Below are positions 31,028-41,664 of a stretch of DNA of 51,994 nucleotides, piece after piece. The stretch is from Paulinella micropora (Eukaryota > Cercozoa > Imbricatea > Euglyphida): assembly GCA_009731375.1 (NCBI GenBank), contig BJOX01000053.1, forward strand, positions 912,070 to 964,063. The letters run 5' to 3'. Below the pieces are notes generated by a model. It searched no databases, was not told the DNA's origin, and saw only the letters and a program-made list of their open reading frames with translations. Every line of letters starts with the position of its first letter. Positions within the stretch are counted from its first letter, which is position 1. Made by a program: the position numbers and the translations under genes.

Positions 31028-33442
31028 ATGTTTGGAGCGTCGATGAACAGAGGGTTCAAAGTGGATTCCCCGCCATTTAACAGCAGAGACCCAGATTGGA
31101 TAATTGGGAATATGAGTTCCTTGCTGTTCTGGCGATCTATGATCCATTAGCGATAGGGGAGCTACCTCCCCACAAGCGACACCCTTTGTTTACACAAGCA
31201 AAACTGACAGTTTCTTTCAATCTACCTACTGAACCACCTCTTTCACCTTCCGGAGATAGCGAGGACGAGAATCAGGACAAGGCAGAGAGAAAGAAATCGA
31301 CAGTAAAGCAAGAATCTACCAGCTCTTCCTCCAGCTCTGCCTTACCTGTCAAACAAGAACAAGACGTTAGTACTAAGTTCTGCTTTGCCTGATCCTTCTT
31401 CTTCCCCAGCAACTGCTGAGCATAGAGAGCCTGATGGGAGTTCGGTCCCTATCCTAACTACCGCATCTAGACCAAACTCCCTCCTTGCCTCTTTTGCTAC
31501 AGATAAGTATTAGCAGCAGGTTGAAGATAGAGATAGACTGAAACACAACCGATTTATCTTTGCTCTCTTAATTCAGTCCTCTAAGGACAAGGAAGCTATG
31601 TCTGTCATTAGGACAGCGGAATCAGATGGAGTCGAGTGTTTCATGGCTTTAAGAAAAAGATATGGAGGTCTTGATCTTGTCAAATGGAAAGAACGATAAT
31701 TCTTCCTTGACCTCTCTTACCCTAAGAAGGTCCAAGACGTGAGACCCTGGTTAACCCTCTTTCACAGCAATATTGCTGATCAAGAGGCAGTTATGAAAAG
31801 TCCCATACCCCGAACTTGTAAAGATAGAAATGGTCATGAAAAAGATCGAACACCTGACCGAGTTCGACAGTTTTCGCAACAAGATCACCAGTCTCCTCCC
31901 GGACGAGCGACCGGGTTGGGAATCCTTTGTGAAAGTAATAGAACAGGTTGCTCAAACAGAGGAATCCAAAGCAAGATGAAAAAACTTTACTCGTCAGGGG
32001 GCGGATTTCGTTCCCTTTCATCTAAAGCTTCATCTGGTGCGGGAACCAAAAGTGACCCCATAACTGTCAATCTTATGGGAAACCAGGCTGGTAAGACACC
32101 CCAAGGTTGCTATAACTGTCGTGGTGACCATCAAATCAAGATTTGCATTGTCCCTTGTACTCTCCCAGAGTGCCCCCGAGACGGAGATGTCCTGATGAAC
32201 TGCCCCATAAGGAAGAAGGCAGCAAGGACAGTTAACTTAGCAAAAGGGGTAGGAGAGCTGAGTCTGACTAGGACAGATAAGACTAAGGAGAGCAGTAAAG
32301 GGAAGAGAAAGATGAGACGACAGAAGAAAGAAGTAGGGAAGGAGAGAAGGATTCTGAAGCTGAAATCACCTGATTTCGTCAAGAAGAGTACAGCAAAGAC
32401 CAAGACGATTAGTCTGAATGCAGGAGGTTCTGACTCCTCTTCTTCTGGTAGTTCTGAAGAAGAAGGAGAGGAGTCCGAAGCTCGTGATTCAGACGAAGAG
32501 TCTAGTCATGATGAGGATGGGGGTAAAGAGGGAGTAGGGGAAATAGGGTACATCAATCACATGTTAAGCATAAACATGATGGACAGAGAGGAAACGGACG
32601 AAGAAGAACCAAACTCCTTACTCGACAACGCCCCACCCACTTCCTCTTTTGGACCACAGTCATCGCCACCCCACACATCAGAATTGAAGAACAAGAAGGA
32701 AAAGAGCAACACACACGCACAAGATATGTCTGCTCACCTTCCTGTCCCTCGATCTACTCCTTTTATTCTCCTGAAAGATAATCGCTTCGCTACTCCCCTT
32801 GACATGGTGGGCGACCCAACACCTCTTGGGGTAAATTACCCTATGGAGGAGGGATGGGGGCTTCGCCGTGTCAAGGGGGGTTACAGGAAGGTCCTGATGA
32901 AATCCCGGAATTCTATTTATCTTCACTTACGTGAGGACGATGGACCACTGCTCAATCTGTGGGCACAACCCATCAGAGGAAGCATGATCATTGTTTCAAA
33001 CTCGAAACAATGTGATGCGTTTAACGTGAACAATGCACGTTGTTCATGGAAGCTAGGGGCCGCCCGGGGCAAAAGCAGACCAGGTGGCGAATGTGCCAAG
33101 AGGATGGAAAAGCAGGGTTGTGATTTCTGTTCCCACCATATCGGCAGCGAACGAAATAGGGCTGACTTATTGGCAGTAGTGAGAGCACAGCTGAACTCGG
33201 GGGGTACACCATGGCACTTTGGGTTAATGCTGGACTGGATTATACGTCAGTGGATTAGGACAGATCAAACTCCCCCCCTGTTCAATCTGATCCTCTCACG
33301 AACTGGATCTGCCCTACCTGTAATGATCAGTTCCTCTCCCAAGACAGCCTTGATTTCCATCTTCCCACTTGCGGACAGAGGGCAGACAGAGGGCGTCATC
33401 CTCCACACACACATGACCACGCAGACATGTCTCTTCTCATAG
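31028..33442 (+). pseudogene. Copia-type gag, frameshifted
   Basis: Begins ATG at 31028 (MFGASMNRGFKVDSPPFN). The frame shifts near 31095, again after about 31390, and around 31700-31980. The 31520-31980 stretch resembles copia Gag helical segments, and CYNCRGDH...CPRDGDVLMNCP near 32107-32205 is a zinc-knuckle-like region. A long charged, Ser/Glu-rich segment follows (32220-32700). Near 33300-33350 another frame contains CPTCNDQFLSQDSLDFHLPTCG-like spacing (Cys-X2-Cys...His-X3-Cys), suggesting a further finger. The copy cannot make a full product. Confidence 0.6.
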
Positions 33443-33894
33443 TTCTAGAGCTTCATCATCTTCTCTCGCAAGACATACTCTCCCTACTTCAGCTGTACAA
33501 CGTCCTGACTCGAACATTGAAACGAGTGAGAACGTTGAGGTTGCAGTAGGGGGAAACAAGCAGAGAAGAGAGAGAGGTGAGGGAGAAACGATGACGGACG
33601 AAGACGATGATGAAACCATCTCTTATGCTACTCCTCAAAAGTCTTCCTCTTCTTCTCCTGCATCATCTGTACAACGCTCGAACTCTTAGAAAGAGATGAG
33701 TAAGGGCGTTGAGGATGAGGCAGGGGGAGAAGAGGGGGAGAGCAAAAGAGCACGCCCACCGTCTGTCCGTCGTATCACGCATTCCCCTTCACCACGCCTT
33801 GCACCCAGCGAGTTGAACGAAGGGAGAGAGAGAGTTAGAGAGAGATAGGATTAGGAGAGACCCCACGATCGCATGGAGATGGGATGAGGGGAAG
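33443..33894 (+). other. Low-complexity link between copia gag and protease
   Basis: Ser-, Glu- and Arg-rich coding-like sequence broken by stops at about 33690 and 33848; probably part of the same decayed polyprotein. Confidence 0.4.
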
Positions 33895-34695
33895 ATGATG
33901 ATAGTAGGGGGAAATGGAGAAATACCGACTATTGGGGAGATACATAGGTTGTTCGGTGCGTTAGCAGAGGGTGCTAGAGAGATTGATGTAAGAGATTCCC
34001 TTATTATCGGGAGAGACGGGGAAGTTAATGAATTCTATCTTGAACTCTACATCGATATTCAGAGTTTCGTTATTTCCATGGCCCACAAATGGAACAACCC
34101 TTTTGCAAGGGGGCTCGTTGCGGCATTTCCTCATCTAAGAACTCAATTACTGGAATACCGGGAATACCTACAAAGGATAGGGGTAGAGGGGGAGAACGTA
34201 CGAGATATCCCACCGTCAAGACCTAGCACATTTCCCGACCCCACCTCAAACACCTCACCCCCATCTGAGAAAGATTGTGTCATAATGATGCATGAGAACG
34301 AGGGAGATGAGAGAGAGACACCTGAAAAAAGTATGGCGGGGATGGTTTGGGTAGATAATAGTGGGGCTAGCGAGTCCCAATCACCCCATAAGGATGTATT
34401 CGTGAGGTTGAAGCATAACCCTCAAAAGTTCAAAATTGCGAAAGGGAGTATTAAGACGGAGTACAAAGGGAAAGTCTTAATGCAACTCTCTGGAGCAAAC
34501 GGAGAACAGGTTCAGGTGTATGATTCGCACACGACATACAACCCCCACTTGAGTTACGGTTTAGTAGCCACTTCGGCTTGGTTGAAACAAGGACTGGCGG
34601 TAGTCAATCAGAACAACCAGGTGCTCAGTTGTGCTCAAGTCCCCAATCCATATCGAGGAAGAACAGATTGTAGCTATATGCAGATCTTTGCCTAA
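33895..34695 (+). pseudogene. Copia-type protease region
   Basis: 266 codons. The second half carries WVDNSGASES (about 34350-34380), which resembles the D-S-G-A active site of copia proteases with an Asn between Asp and Ser. A downstream segment NPHLSYGLVATSAWLKQG is like the usual LSYNLIS motif. The expected GAG-pre-integrase, integrase and RT do not follow; an inverted LTR comes instead. The inserted Asn would probably inactivate the enzyme. Confidence 0.6.
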
Positions 34696-35019
34696 CAACC
34701 TGTTCGTCTTTGATCCCCCGGGAATGCCCCCTCTAGACCCAAACCAACGATACGAACCAGTCCCCCTCGAAAAGCGGAATGTGAAGGTAGAGAAAAAGGG
34801 AGCATCGTCATCCACCGTCATATTCTGACTCCCTTCTCGCAGTCCTACACAACCAACGACTCTTTCCGTGTACAATGATGTATGTTGTAATGATGTCCCA
34901 TGTTTATGCGAGGGGTGTCACGACAGTAAATCATATGTCCCGTTGTCTTGCGAAACAAATACGGAGAAGGGTGAGAATTGTTCACAGAGTTTGGCTTGTT
35001 GTTTGGTCATGCCAAATGA

Positions 35020-35206
35020 TGTATGTTCGCACACCTCACGAATACACTACACCAATAGCAGTATTACAGCTTTAATAAGAAAAGGCGCGAACAGGACACG
35101 CCGCGTAACATGACTGGCCGGATCGCAAGTAATGGCTTTACCGACACCGTTACTCTGATACGGCCGGTCCTTAACCGTCCTATTAATTAAGAATATAGTT
35201 CCAACA
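35020..35206 (-). repeat. Copia-type LTR, inverted
   Basis: Reverse complement of the LTR at 30551: starts TGTTGGAACTATATTC on the minus strand at 35206, and contains GGACCGGCCGTAT, the ATCCGGCCAGTCA block and CGCCTTTTCTTATTAAAG. The inner boundary is uncertain because similarity fades after about 35020. Confidence 0.7.
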
Positions 35207-35440
35207 TTTAGACCAGAACCGGCAAAAAAATAATTTTAATAAGAGAATACTTGCCACTAGTAGGAATAAGTGGGAAGCAGGAATATATTAAGAGATACAC
35301 TTAAAAAGAGACAAAATGAACTGAAAAAAAGCAATCTCAGAGTTTCAAGTCATGCAGAGACCGGACGCAGTTTAACGTCACGCCTATGGACGTACTAGAA
35401 TAAAAATAAAAATAATAATAATATAATAATAATAATAATA

Positions 35441-35702
35441 GTGCTTCTCTGTCAATGGCTGATGCATTTCTGCACATGCGCCTCCATCGTCTCACCCGTG
35501 AGGGGAGTACGAAGAATTGACGATAGGCTCTAATGACACCCCCGCAAGGGCAGTTCCAACACTTCCAGACGGACCGGTATGTTCAATGAAAATACTGGTC
35601 CAGACGGACCGGTATGTTCAATGAAAATACTGGTGGCACCGACGGGAATCGAACTGGCGACAGGGCCCAGATGGTAGAACTTGACCACTGAGCTATCACG
35701 GT

Positions 35703-35704
<2 letters not shown>
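35441..35704 (-). mobile_element. tRNA-derived SINE, copy 8
   Basis: Full-length minus-strand copy, with two direct internal modules (about 35572-35632) and the tRNA-like head at 35633-35704. The A-box-like region reads TAGCTCAGTGG here, closer to a functional tRNA A box. Flanked by (ATA)n on both sides. Confidence 0.85.

Positions 35705-35793
<89 letters not shown>
35705..35793. repeat. (TAA)n microsatellite
   Basis: Nearly pure tract of about 29 units that flanks the SINE head. Sequence 35800-35935 to its right is of unknown nature and without a gene. Confidence 0.95.
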
Positions 35794-35795
<2 letters not shown>

Positions 35796-35940
35796 TAAAA
35801 AAAGAATAACTTCCCCAACCCCAAACTTACTGGCGTTTTCGCTTCGAAGTCCCTGAGGTTGCCGGTTAAGTGACGGACCCCATGCAACCACTACCGATGT
35901 TGTGGGAGTACTATTTCTCCCATTGGTCATTAAGTCCGCA

Positions 35941-35943
35941 AAA

Positions 35944-35975
<32 letters not shown>

Positions 35976-36046
35976 ATATATATACATATACATAACATAT
36001 ATATATATATAATATATATACATATTTATATACATGTATATATATA
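35941..36046. repeat. (AT)n-rich tract
   Basis: About 105 bp of TATA repeats with ATAC variants, directly bordering the large palindrome. Confidence 0.9.
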
Positions 36047-36047
36047 T

Positions 36048-36452
36048 GATCATTTATGTGTGGCGGACAGGTCCGTTCGTATATTAAATACAAGCACAGA
36101 AAAACAGAAAAACACACACAGGAAAACAGAAAAACACACACAGGAAGCACAACACATACCTTTGTTTTACAAAAACACGGAAAACTAAGCAGACTAGGGA
36201 AGATTTAGACAAAATAACGACTAATTCATATTTTTCTTCTAAAAAATATATATAAACTTCGAAGTTTATATGAATTAGTCGTTATTTTGTCTAAATCTTC
36301 CCTAGTCTGCTTGGTTTTCCGTGTTTTTGTAAAACAAAGGTATGTTTTGTGCTTCCTGTGTGTGTTTTTCTGTTTTCCTGTGTGTGTTTTTCTGTTTTTC
36401 TGTGCTTGTATTTAATATACGAACGGACCTGTCCACCACACATAAATGATCA
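36048..36452. repeat. Large near-perfect palindrome (405 bp)
   Basis: Left arm 36048-36260 and right arm 36261-36452 are reverse complements with about three substitutions and one 20-bp indel close to the centre. The centre is the perfect TATAAACTTCGAAGTTTATA (36251-36270). Each arm carries two copies of a 22-bp unit around GAAAAACACACACAGG. It lies at the left edge of the viral region, about 730 bp before its first gene. It may be a joined pair of viral hairpin telomeres, head-to-head terminal repeats or, less likely, a fold-back artefact. Confidence 0.9.
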
Positions 36453-36779
36453 TGCGGAAAAGTTGTCCAGTTTGTCCGCACTGAAAAGCAGAAAGTTGTC
36501 CAAAACCCCGCAAGTCAGAATTTTGGCGGTGTGCTTTTTCGCCTCACCTTTCTCGTCCGCGGTGTTGCCGATATTGGTTCATTTTTCTTCGCTGATATGA
36601 TCAAAATTGGAGGGATCTTAAAGGTTCAATGGGGGAGGGGGGCAACGAACGAAGTTCGTGAGGGGAGGGGGCGATAGCCACACGAATAAGGGGGGAAAAG
36701 TAGGTTCATCAATGTGATCAGATTTGATTGAATATAAAAGCAGGTGGGCCCGGTGACGAAAATAATCTTGTTTATATTC

Positions 36780-37077
36780 TGTCCGACCTGTCCTACCCCT
36801 GTCCTACCTTAAATTTTAAAGGTCTGCCACTTTTTAGTTATTAAATTTCGGTATTTCTTATAATATTCTACTTCCTATTATCTAAATTTTATAGTGTCCG
36901 GGGTTGTCCGACCTTTTATTAAAAAAATGAAAACTTTCCAAGGTCCCCTCTTTTTTTTAAGGGACACCTTAAAAAAAATTTAAAAAGGGGGGTCGGACTC
37001 GGACACTCGGCCTTCATTAATACTAATACGGATTTGTCTCTCTCAGATTGCTATTATTAACAACGGCTGTCCGACCT
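36780..37077. promoter_or_regulatory. TGTCCGACC motif cluster
   Basis: TGTCCGACC occurs at about 36780, 36904 and 37069, and its inverse GGTCGGAC at 36991, with related GTCCTACC and TTGTCCGG copies nearby. Iterated short motifs beside the palindrome, in a stretch without genes (36453-37180), could be an origin or recombinase-binding region. Function is not shown. Confidence 0.4.
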
Positions 37078-37180
37078 TGTCCGGGTCGTTTTTAACAACA
37101 TTTAAGAAGAATATCGGGGTTTATTTGAATTTATAATTTAAAATAATTAAAATAATATAATTATATATATAAGGAACATA

Positions 37181-37408
37181 ATGCCGAGGATACCTCAATT
37201 CACTAAGGAAGAAGTAGTTCAACGGAGAAGGGAAAGGGCGAAAGCATTTTTGAAGGCTCATCCTGATAAGAATAGGGCAAATGCGAAGGCATACTATTAT
37301 AAGAACCAAGAGAGGGTAAAATTATTGCGGAAGGAGAAATATGAAAAACAAAAAGCAGAATTGCTTGAATTAAGGACTTTTCATAATAATATGTTAAACA
37401 ATATATAA
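37181..37408 (+). CDS. Small basic PLV protein, unknown function
   Basis: 75 residues, intact, starting MPRIPQFTKEEVV. Very rich in Lys, Arg and Glu, with helical repeats of the type NRANAKAYYYKNQERV; probably a helical nucleic-acid-binding or scaffold protein. First gene after the motif cluster; ATG preceded by AT-rich ATAATTATATATATAAGG. No named family recognised. Confidence 0.6.
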   Translation: MPRIPQFTKEEVVQRRRERAKAFLKAHPDKNRANAKAYYYKNQERVKLLRKEKYEKQKAELLELRTFHNNMLNNI

Positions 37409-37457
37409 TTTATTTTATATATTCTCATATAAAAATATATATACTATTATGTAAACC

Positions 37458-37927
37458 ATGGACACCTCTCACTGCCGATCGTATTGGACATATGACGACC
37501 TAAGACTTCATTTAGATTATGTAAGTGGAAATTATTTCCTAAATCTGGTCAATGCCGTTTCGTTTATATCGCCTGATGGAAAGTGGAACACGAACGACTG
37601 GAAACTTGTGGAAAGTATAGAAAACGGAGAAGAACAATATTGTTGTTGCTCACACGAGATTACAAAAAACTACATTGTAAAAAATGTAAAAAACGGGAAC
37701 GAAATGGTGCTGGGCTCTGAATGTATCAAGCAATTTAAGAACGATAAAATGAACGAAGATTTATCAATTTGCTTATTCGGACCCTTGACAATCCAAACAT
37801 TAAATTCTGTTGCTATTGTAATAGCAATAGGGCAATTCCAAAAAAGATTGTAGAAAAGTATCCGAACAGAGACAAGTATTATCATAAGACCTGCCTCATA
37901 AAGAAATTAAAGTATTGTGGCGAGTGA
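37458..37927 (+). pseudogene. PLV zinc-finger protein, frameshifted
   Basis: The first frame (to 37853) has Cys-rich EEQYCCCSHEITKNYIV and GSECIKQF. From about 37798 the reading frame changes; the second frame supplies FCCYCNSNRAIPKK...YYHKTC, a Cys-X2-Cys...His-X3-Cys zinc-binding arrangement, and ends at TGA 37925-37927. A single-base indel near 37795-37800 explains the break. Expected length is about 156 residues. Function unknown; possibly a transcription-type or nucleic-acid-binding protein. Confidence 0.55.
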
Positions 37928-39020
37928 AGAAGTTGCTAAAACTATTTCTGACAATTACAATTCAATGTTCTCAAAAGCAGATATATCTAAAATGGCATTA
38001 CAAGCACAAGGAAGAGCCCGTAGTGGAGTATCATATTTGGATGCGATGAAATTCTGGAAAACTATTAAATTAACACCTCCAGATGCGAAATACAATGATT
38101 TCATACACAATGTAAACCAAACATTAACTTCTATGATTGGGGTTATGAATAATGTGGGCAGTTTTGATAAAGACACTAACTTTAAAGTAAATAAAATAGC
38201 AAATCCTGCTACATTTAGCAAACAATATGAAAACTTGGTAAATTCGTTTGATCAAATGGTGAAATCGCAAGAAAAAGCGGATGATGTGAAAGGATATTCT
38301 CTTATCGCACCAGCAAATGAAACTACAATTAATAATTTTATAGAAAAAATAAATGCAATGAATCAAAAAAATATTTCAGCAGATATAGAGAAGGAAATAA
38401 TTGTTGAGGTTCAGCCCACACCAAATATTTCGTTTAATCAAACAGAAATGGTAGTAGCACCTATTGATTCAATCGGACTCGGTAATAACTTGGATATATT
38501 TCAAGATAAGACATCCCAAGTGAAGCATTTGAAAGGATTTGTTAATTTGCTAAAGAATAAAGGTGGAAAGAAAATATCTTTGACATTGTCAGATTATGAC
38601 AAACCTATTAGTGGATGGGAAAAGGCTATAAGGCAAGCATTAAACAAAGGGGTTATTAAGTCAGATGTAGCAGAGGTAGATGATATATTGGATAAGAGAA
38701 TTTATGAAGAAGTGAGGGGTAAATTGACACCGGAACAAATGAAGCAATTAGAAGATTTAGAATTGAAGGATTCGGAATTTGAAAAAGCAAGACCTAAAGG
38801 TCTAACACTAGCACCACAAACAACACTTGAACCAAAACCAATGCCTGAACCAACACAAGCACCACAAACAACACAAGCACCACAAACAACACAAGCACCA
38901 CAAACAACACAAGCACCAGCAGCACCAAATCCACAAACAGAGTATGACAAATATATTTATAAAAGTGGAGAAAAACAGGGACTTCCATTCTGGGAGGAGA
39001 AAATTAAAGATGAAAACTAA
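37917..39020 (+). CDS. PLV protein with Pro-Gln-Thr repeats, probably structural
   Basis: About 367 residues. The frame opens with GTG at 37917, overlapping the previous gene's last codons; ATG at 37964 (MFSKADISKM) is the alternative start. The body is mainly helical. Near the C-terminus the unit APQTTQ is repeated four times (about 38860-38915), a linker-like tract, before a short charged end. Position upstream of the packaging and capsid genes suggests a virion or assembly role; no family is recognised. Confidence 0.6.
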   Translation: MASEEVAKTISDNYNSMFSKADISKMALQAQGRARSGVSYLDAMKFWKTIKLTPPDAKYNDFIHNVNQTLTSMIGVMNNVGSFDKDTNFKVNKIANPATFSKQYENLVNSFDQMVKSQEKADDVKGYSLIAPANETTINNFIEKINAMNQKNISADIEKEIIVEVQPTPNISFNQTEMVVAPIDSIGLGNNLDIFQDKTSQVKHLKGFVNLLKNKGGKKISLTLSDYDKPISGWEKAIRQALNKGVIKSDVAEVDDILDKRIYEEVRGKLTPEQMKQLEDLELKDSEFEKARPKGLTLAPQTTLEPKPMPEPTQAPQTTQAPQTTQAPQTTQAPAAPNPQTEYDKYIYKSGEKQGLPFWEEKIKDEN

Positions 39021-39025
39021 AAGAA

Positions 39026-39626
39026 ATGATGAAAGAATACAAAGTTTCAGATAATCCAGATCCAGCAACAACACCAAATCAAGTTATGGTTGATAGCATG
39101 AGAAGTATTAATCAATTGGTTGATAAGATTATGGGGAAACCTCCCGCCGATGAAAGAGAAGACTTTAATGGCACTTATTCGTTTTCTCATGCCAAGCAAC
39201 CAAAATCGAGGAATTGGCACTTCGCAAACAAACCCACTTATTAAAGGCAACGAACAAAGACGAGATCGTGTGCTAGAAACTAAGAATGATTTTGAATCAC
39301 TAGACAACACACTTTATAGCAACACAAATAATCACTTTATGTTGAATAAATACAATAGAGCAGTCATTCAGACCAGAATAAAAGAAAAAAGAGAGTTTCC
39401 AAAAATGAAACGAAAACTGACTAGAAACTTCCCTGCTGAAATCCCGCGACAAATTCAAACTCGCCCAGAAAGAAAGGATTTTAAACCACTTGTCAATCCT
39501 CCAACTAATTATGCTTTTGGTAATCCTTACTCTCCTTATTTCTATAATTATGCTTCACCACCCCAACCCTTTGGTACTGAATATGATAATTATAGATATA
39601 ATCCAAACTATTTTCAAAACCCATAA
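39026..39626 (+). pseudogene. PLV protein of unknown function, frameshifted
   Basis: Starts ATG 39026 or 39029 (MKEYKVSDNPDPATT). The first frame stops at 39242; the second, open across 39120-39626, continues with RDRVLETKNDFESLDNTLY and ends in a Tyr/Asn/Pro-rich tail (NPYSPYFYNYASPP). The shift lies around 39190-39240. Expected product is about 200 residues. Confidence 0.5.
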
Positions 39627-39638
39627 TATAGTAAGACA

Positions 39639-40538
39639 TGCCTAGATCTATACATAAAGGATTAATAGCAAACAAGTTGCCACGAAAAACACTTTTGAAG
39701 CAGAATCTTGAGAAAACCAACATAGAAAAACACACGAGGAATTTACTATTGACAGGCCAGTAATAACAGAGTTAGATAGCAAAACACCACCCAAATTTAA
39801 GAATGACTTGGAAATACAACCAATTATAACACAAAGAGATGGTGTTGAATTGCTTCCTATTCAAAAAGAGGGAATATTGCCAGCAATGGGGACTATGGTT
39901 AGATGTGCAAGCACTGGCGGAGGAAAATCATTTATGATTTGTAATCTACTCGCCAAAAAGAACATGTTGAAAGGTTTTTATGATAGAATAGTCGTCTTTT
40001 GCTTAAGTCCGCGCCCGATTTCGGAAGACACTCTCGACTTAAAAAAAGAAGACATAATCAAAGAAGATAAGCCTGAGTTAATGAGAGAAATATTAACTAA
40101 AAAAAAGAACTGATTAAAACTTAAGGGTTTAAGAAGGCACCAAAAATATTATTGTTGTTAGACGACATTGCACAGAGTAAAACGTTGCTTAAATCAGAAG
40201 TGCTTACTGAGTTGTTTTTCGCTTCAACACATGCTAAGGTTTCAGTCTGGGTAGCAACTCAGAGTTATACACAACTTCCACAAAGAAGAAGAATTAATTG
40301 CCATTGGATGATCATTTTTAATGGAGTAAGGAGAAGCGAACTTGACAGACTGGCAGATGAATATGAAAGTCCTTTTCTCACTAAAAAAGAATTTTACAAT
40401 ATGGTTAAATATGCTACAGCAGATCCTTATTCATTTCTAGCAATTAACAATACGGCTAGTGATAGAACAACCCAGTTCAGAAAGAATTTCTCTACTATAT
40501 TGCGATTAAATAAGGATAGAGATATGACAAACCTGTAA
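39639..40538 (+). pseudogene. PLV genome-packaging ATPase (A32/FtsK-HerA type), disrupted
   Basis: Would pump viral DNA into capsids. Begins MPRSIHKGLIANK. Walker A is ASTGGGKS (about 39907-39930); Walker B is ILLLLDD (about 40146-40167). A downstream segment SVWVATQSYTQLP fits the sensor region of the family. Lesions: a frameshift between about 39712 and 39742, a frameshift in an A-run near 40100 and an in-frame TAA shortly after. Intact length would be about 300 residues, normal for PLVs. Lies upstream of the capsid genes, as in many PLVs. Confidence 0.85.
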
Positions 40539-40575
40539 AATTACATTGAAAGTTTTTTCAGCAATAATATATAAT

Positions 40576-41154
40576 ATGGTGGAATCAACTAAATTATACA
40601 AGACCACATACAATCAAGCAGTTGCACTTTGGCATAAACAAAATGCACAAGGAAAATTTATGACAATTTGTAAAGGATCGCCCGAATACTTAGCAGTAAA
40701 GAAGATAGAAGAGGATATTAAGAGCAGTAAGATTAAAAGTCAACTGAAACCAAAAGTAAGCAAAACAAGTAGTAAGAAAAATGAACAACCTATTGCTAGC
40801 GGACAGCCAGATCAAGTGCCAGACGAAGCATTGAAAAGAAAAGCACCAGACATAGTATCAGCAAATAATTCGTCTCCTGAACCAAATGCGAAACCTGTTG
40901 AAATGTCTCCAGCACCTAAGGTTGAACAATCTTTACCAAAATCTGTTAATCCCACTCCTGTTTCTGTGCCGAAACAAACTACTACAACACCAGCAAGTAA
41001 GATAGAAGCAATAGAAGATGCTTCTAAGGAAACTCCACCAACTAAAGAAGTTGCACAAACTAGCGACAATGACATAAATCAAGCCATAACGGATTTAATG
41101 AAAATGAAAGAGGAAAGAATTACGCACAAGAATTTACAAGTTATGAAAAAATAA
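40576..41154 (+). CDS. PLV protein with Lys/Pro/Thr-rich body, unknown function
   Basis: 192 residues from ATG 40576, which follows AATATATAAT directly. N-terminus TYNQAVALWHKQNAQGKF...GSPEYLAVKKIEED is folded in appearance; the rest is low-complexity Lys/Pro/Ser/Thr with a short helical end (DINQAITDLMKMKEER). Probably a minor virion or assembly protein; a guess from its place between ATPase and capsid genes. Confidence 0.55.
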   Translation: MVESTKLYKTTYNQAVALWHKQNAQGKFMTICKGSPEYLAVKKIEEDIKSSKIKSQLKPKVSKTSSKKNEQPIASGQPDQVPDEALKRKAPDIVSANNSSPEPNAKPVEMSPAPKVEQSLPKSVNPTPVSVPKQTTTTPASKIEAIEDASKETPPTKEVAQTSDNDINQAITDLMKMKEERITHKNLQVMKK

Positions 41155-41189
41155 TTAATGCTAATTGATAAAATTATTATTATTATATA

Positions 41190-41552
41190 ATGATTAAAAA
41201 CTCAAGTGCTTCAATTCGTTTGCCAAATGGCTTCATTAATAAGATAAATGAAGCAAACCGACCAATTAGTGATGGGTTTCAATTGAATCAGTTTAAATTG
41301 TGGAGTAATCATGGTGCCCCATTAGTTAATCAACCATTAAGCGAATTTGGTGATCTTGTCTCGCATGAGAGGAGCACTATTCAAAACACATCAACAGACA
41401 TTTCTGATAACAAAGAAAATGCAGATGTTGTTGGTTTAGACACTGCTGTTAGCAGTTTGGCTTATTTAAAGAAAGCGGTTCAGAATGCTGAGGCAAGAGA
41501 GTTTGAATTGACTTCACCACAAGATACAAGACTTGACAATATACAGAAATAA
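41190..41552 (+). CDS. Small PLV protein, unknown function
   Basis: 120 residues, intact, MIKNSSASIRLPNGFINK. Start preceded by ATTATTATTATATA. No recognised domain. A short additional reading (VDIIKQSVSSE) follows the stop at 41550-41552, so the original may have been slightly longer. Confidence 0.5.
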   Translation: MIKNSSASIRLPNGFINKINEANRPISDGFQLNQFKLWSNHGAPLVNQPLSEFGDLVSHERSTIQNTSTDISDNKENADVVGLDTAVSSLAYLKKAVQNAEAREFELTSPQDTRLDNIQK

Positions 41553-41664
41553 GTTGATATTATTAAACAATCTGTTTCAAGTGAATAATTAATTATTTTT
41601 AATTTCTATTATTATTTTTTATTATAGGAACATTGCGAATTTTACAATTCTACAAGCACACAAG

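Noticed and set aside
36349-36600. Protein repeated on both palindrome arms
   Set aside because: The same peptide appears on both arms because they are inverted copies; it consists of repeat-derived Cys/Phe/Val runs.
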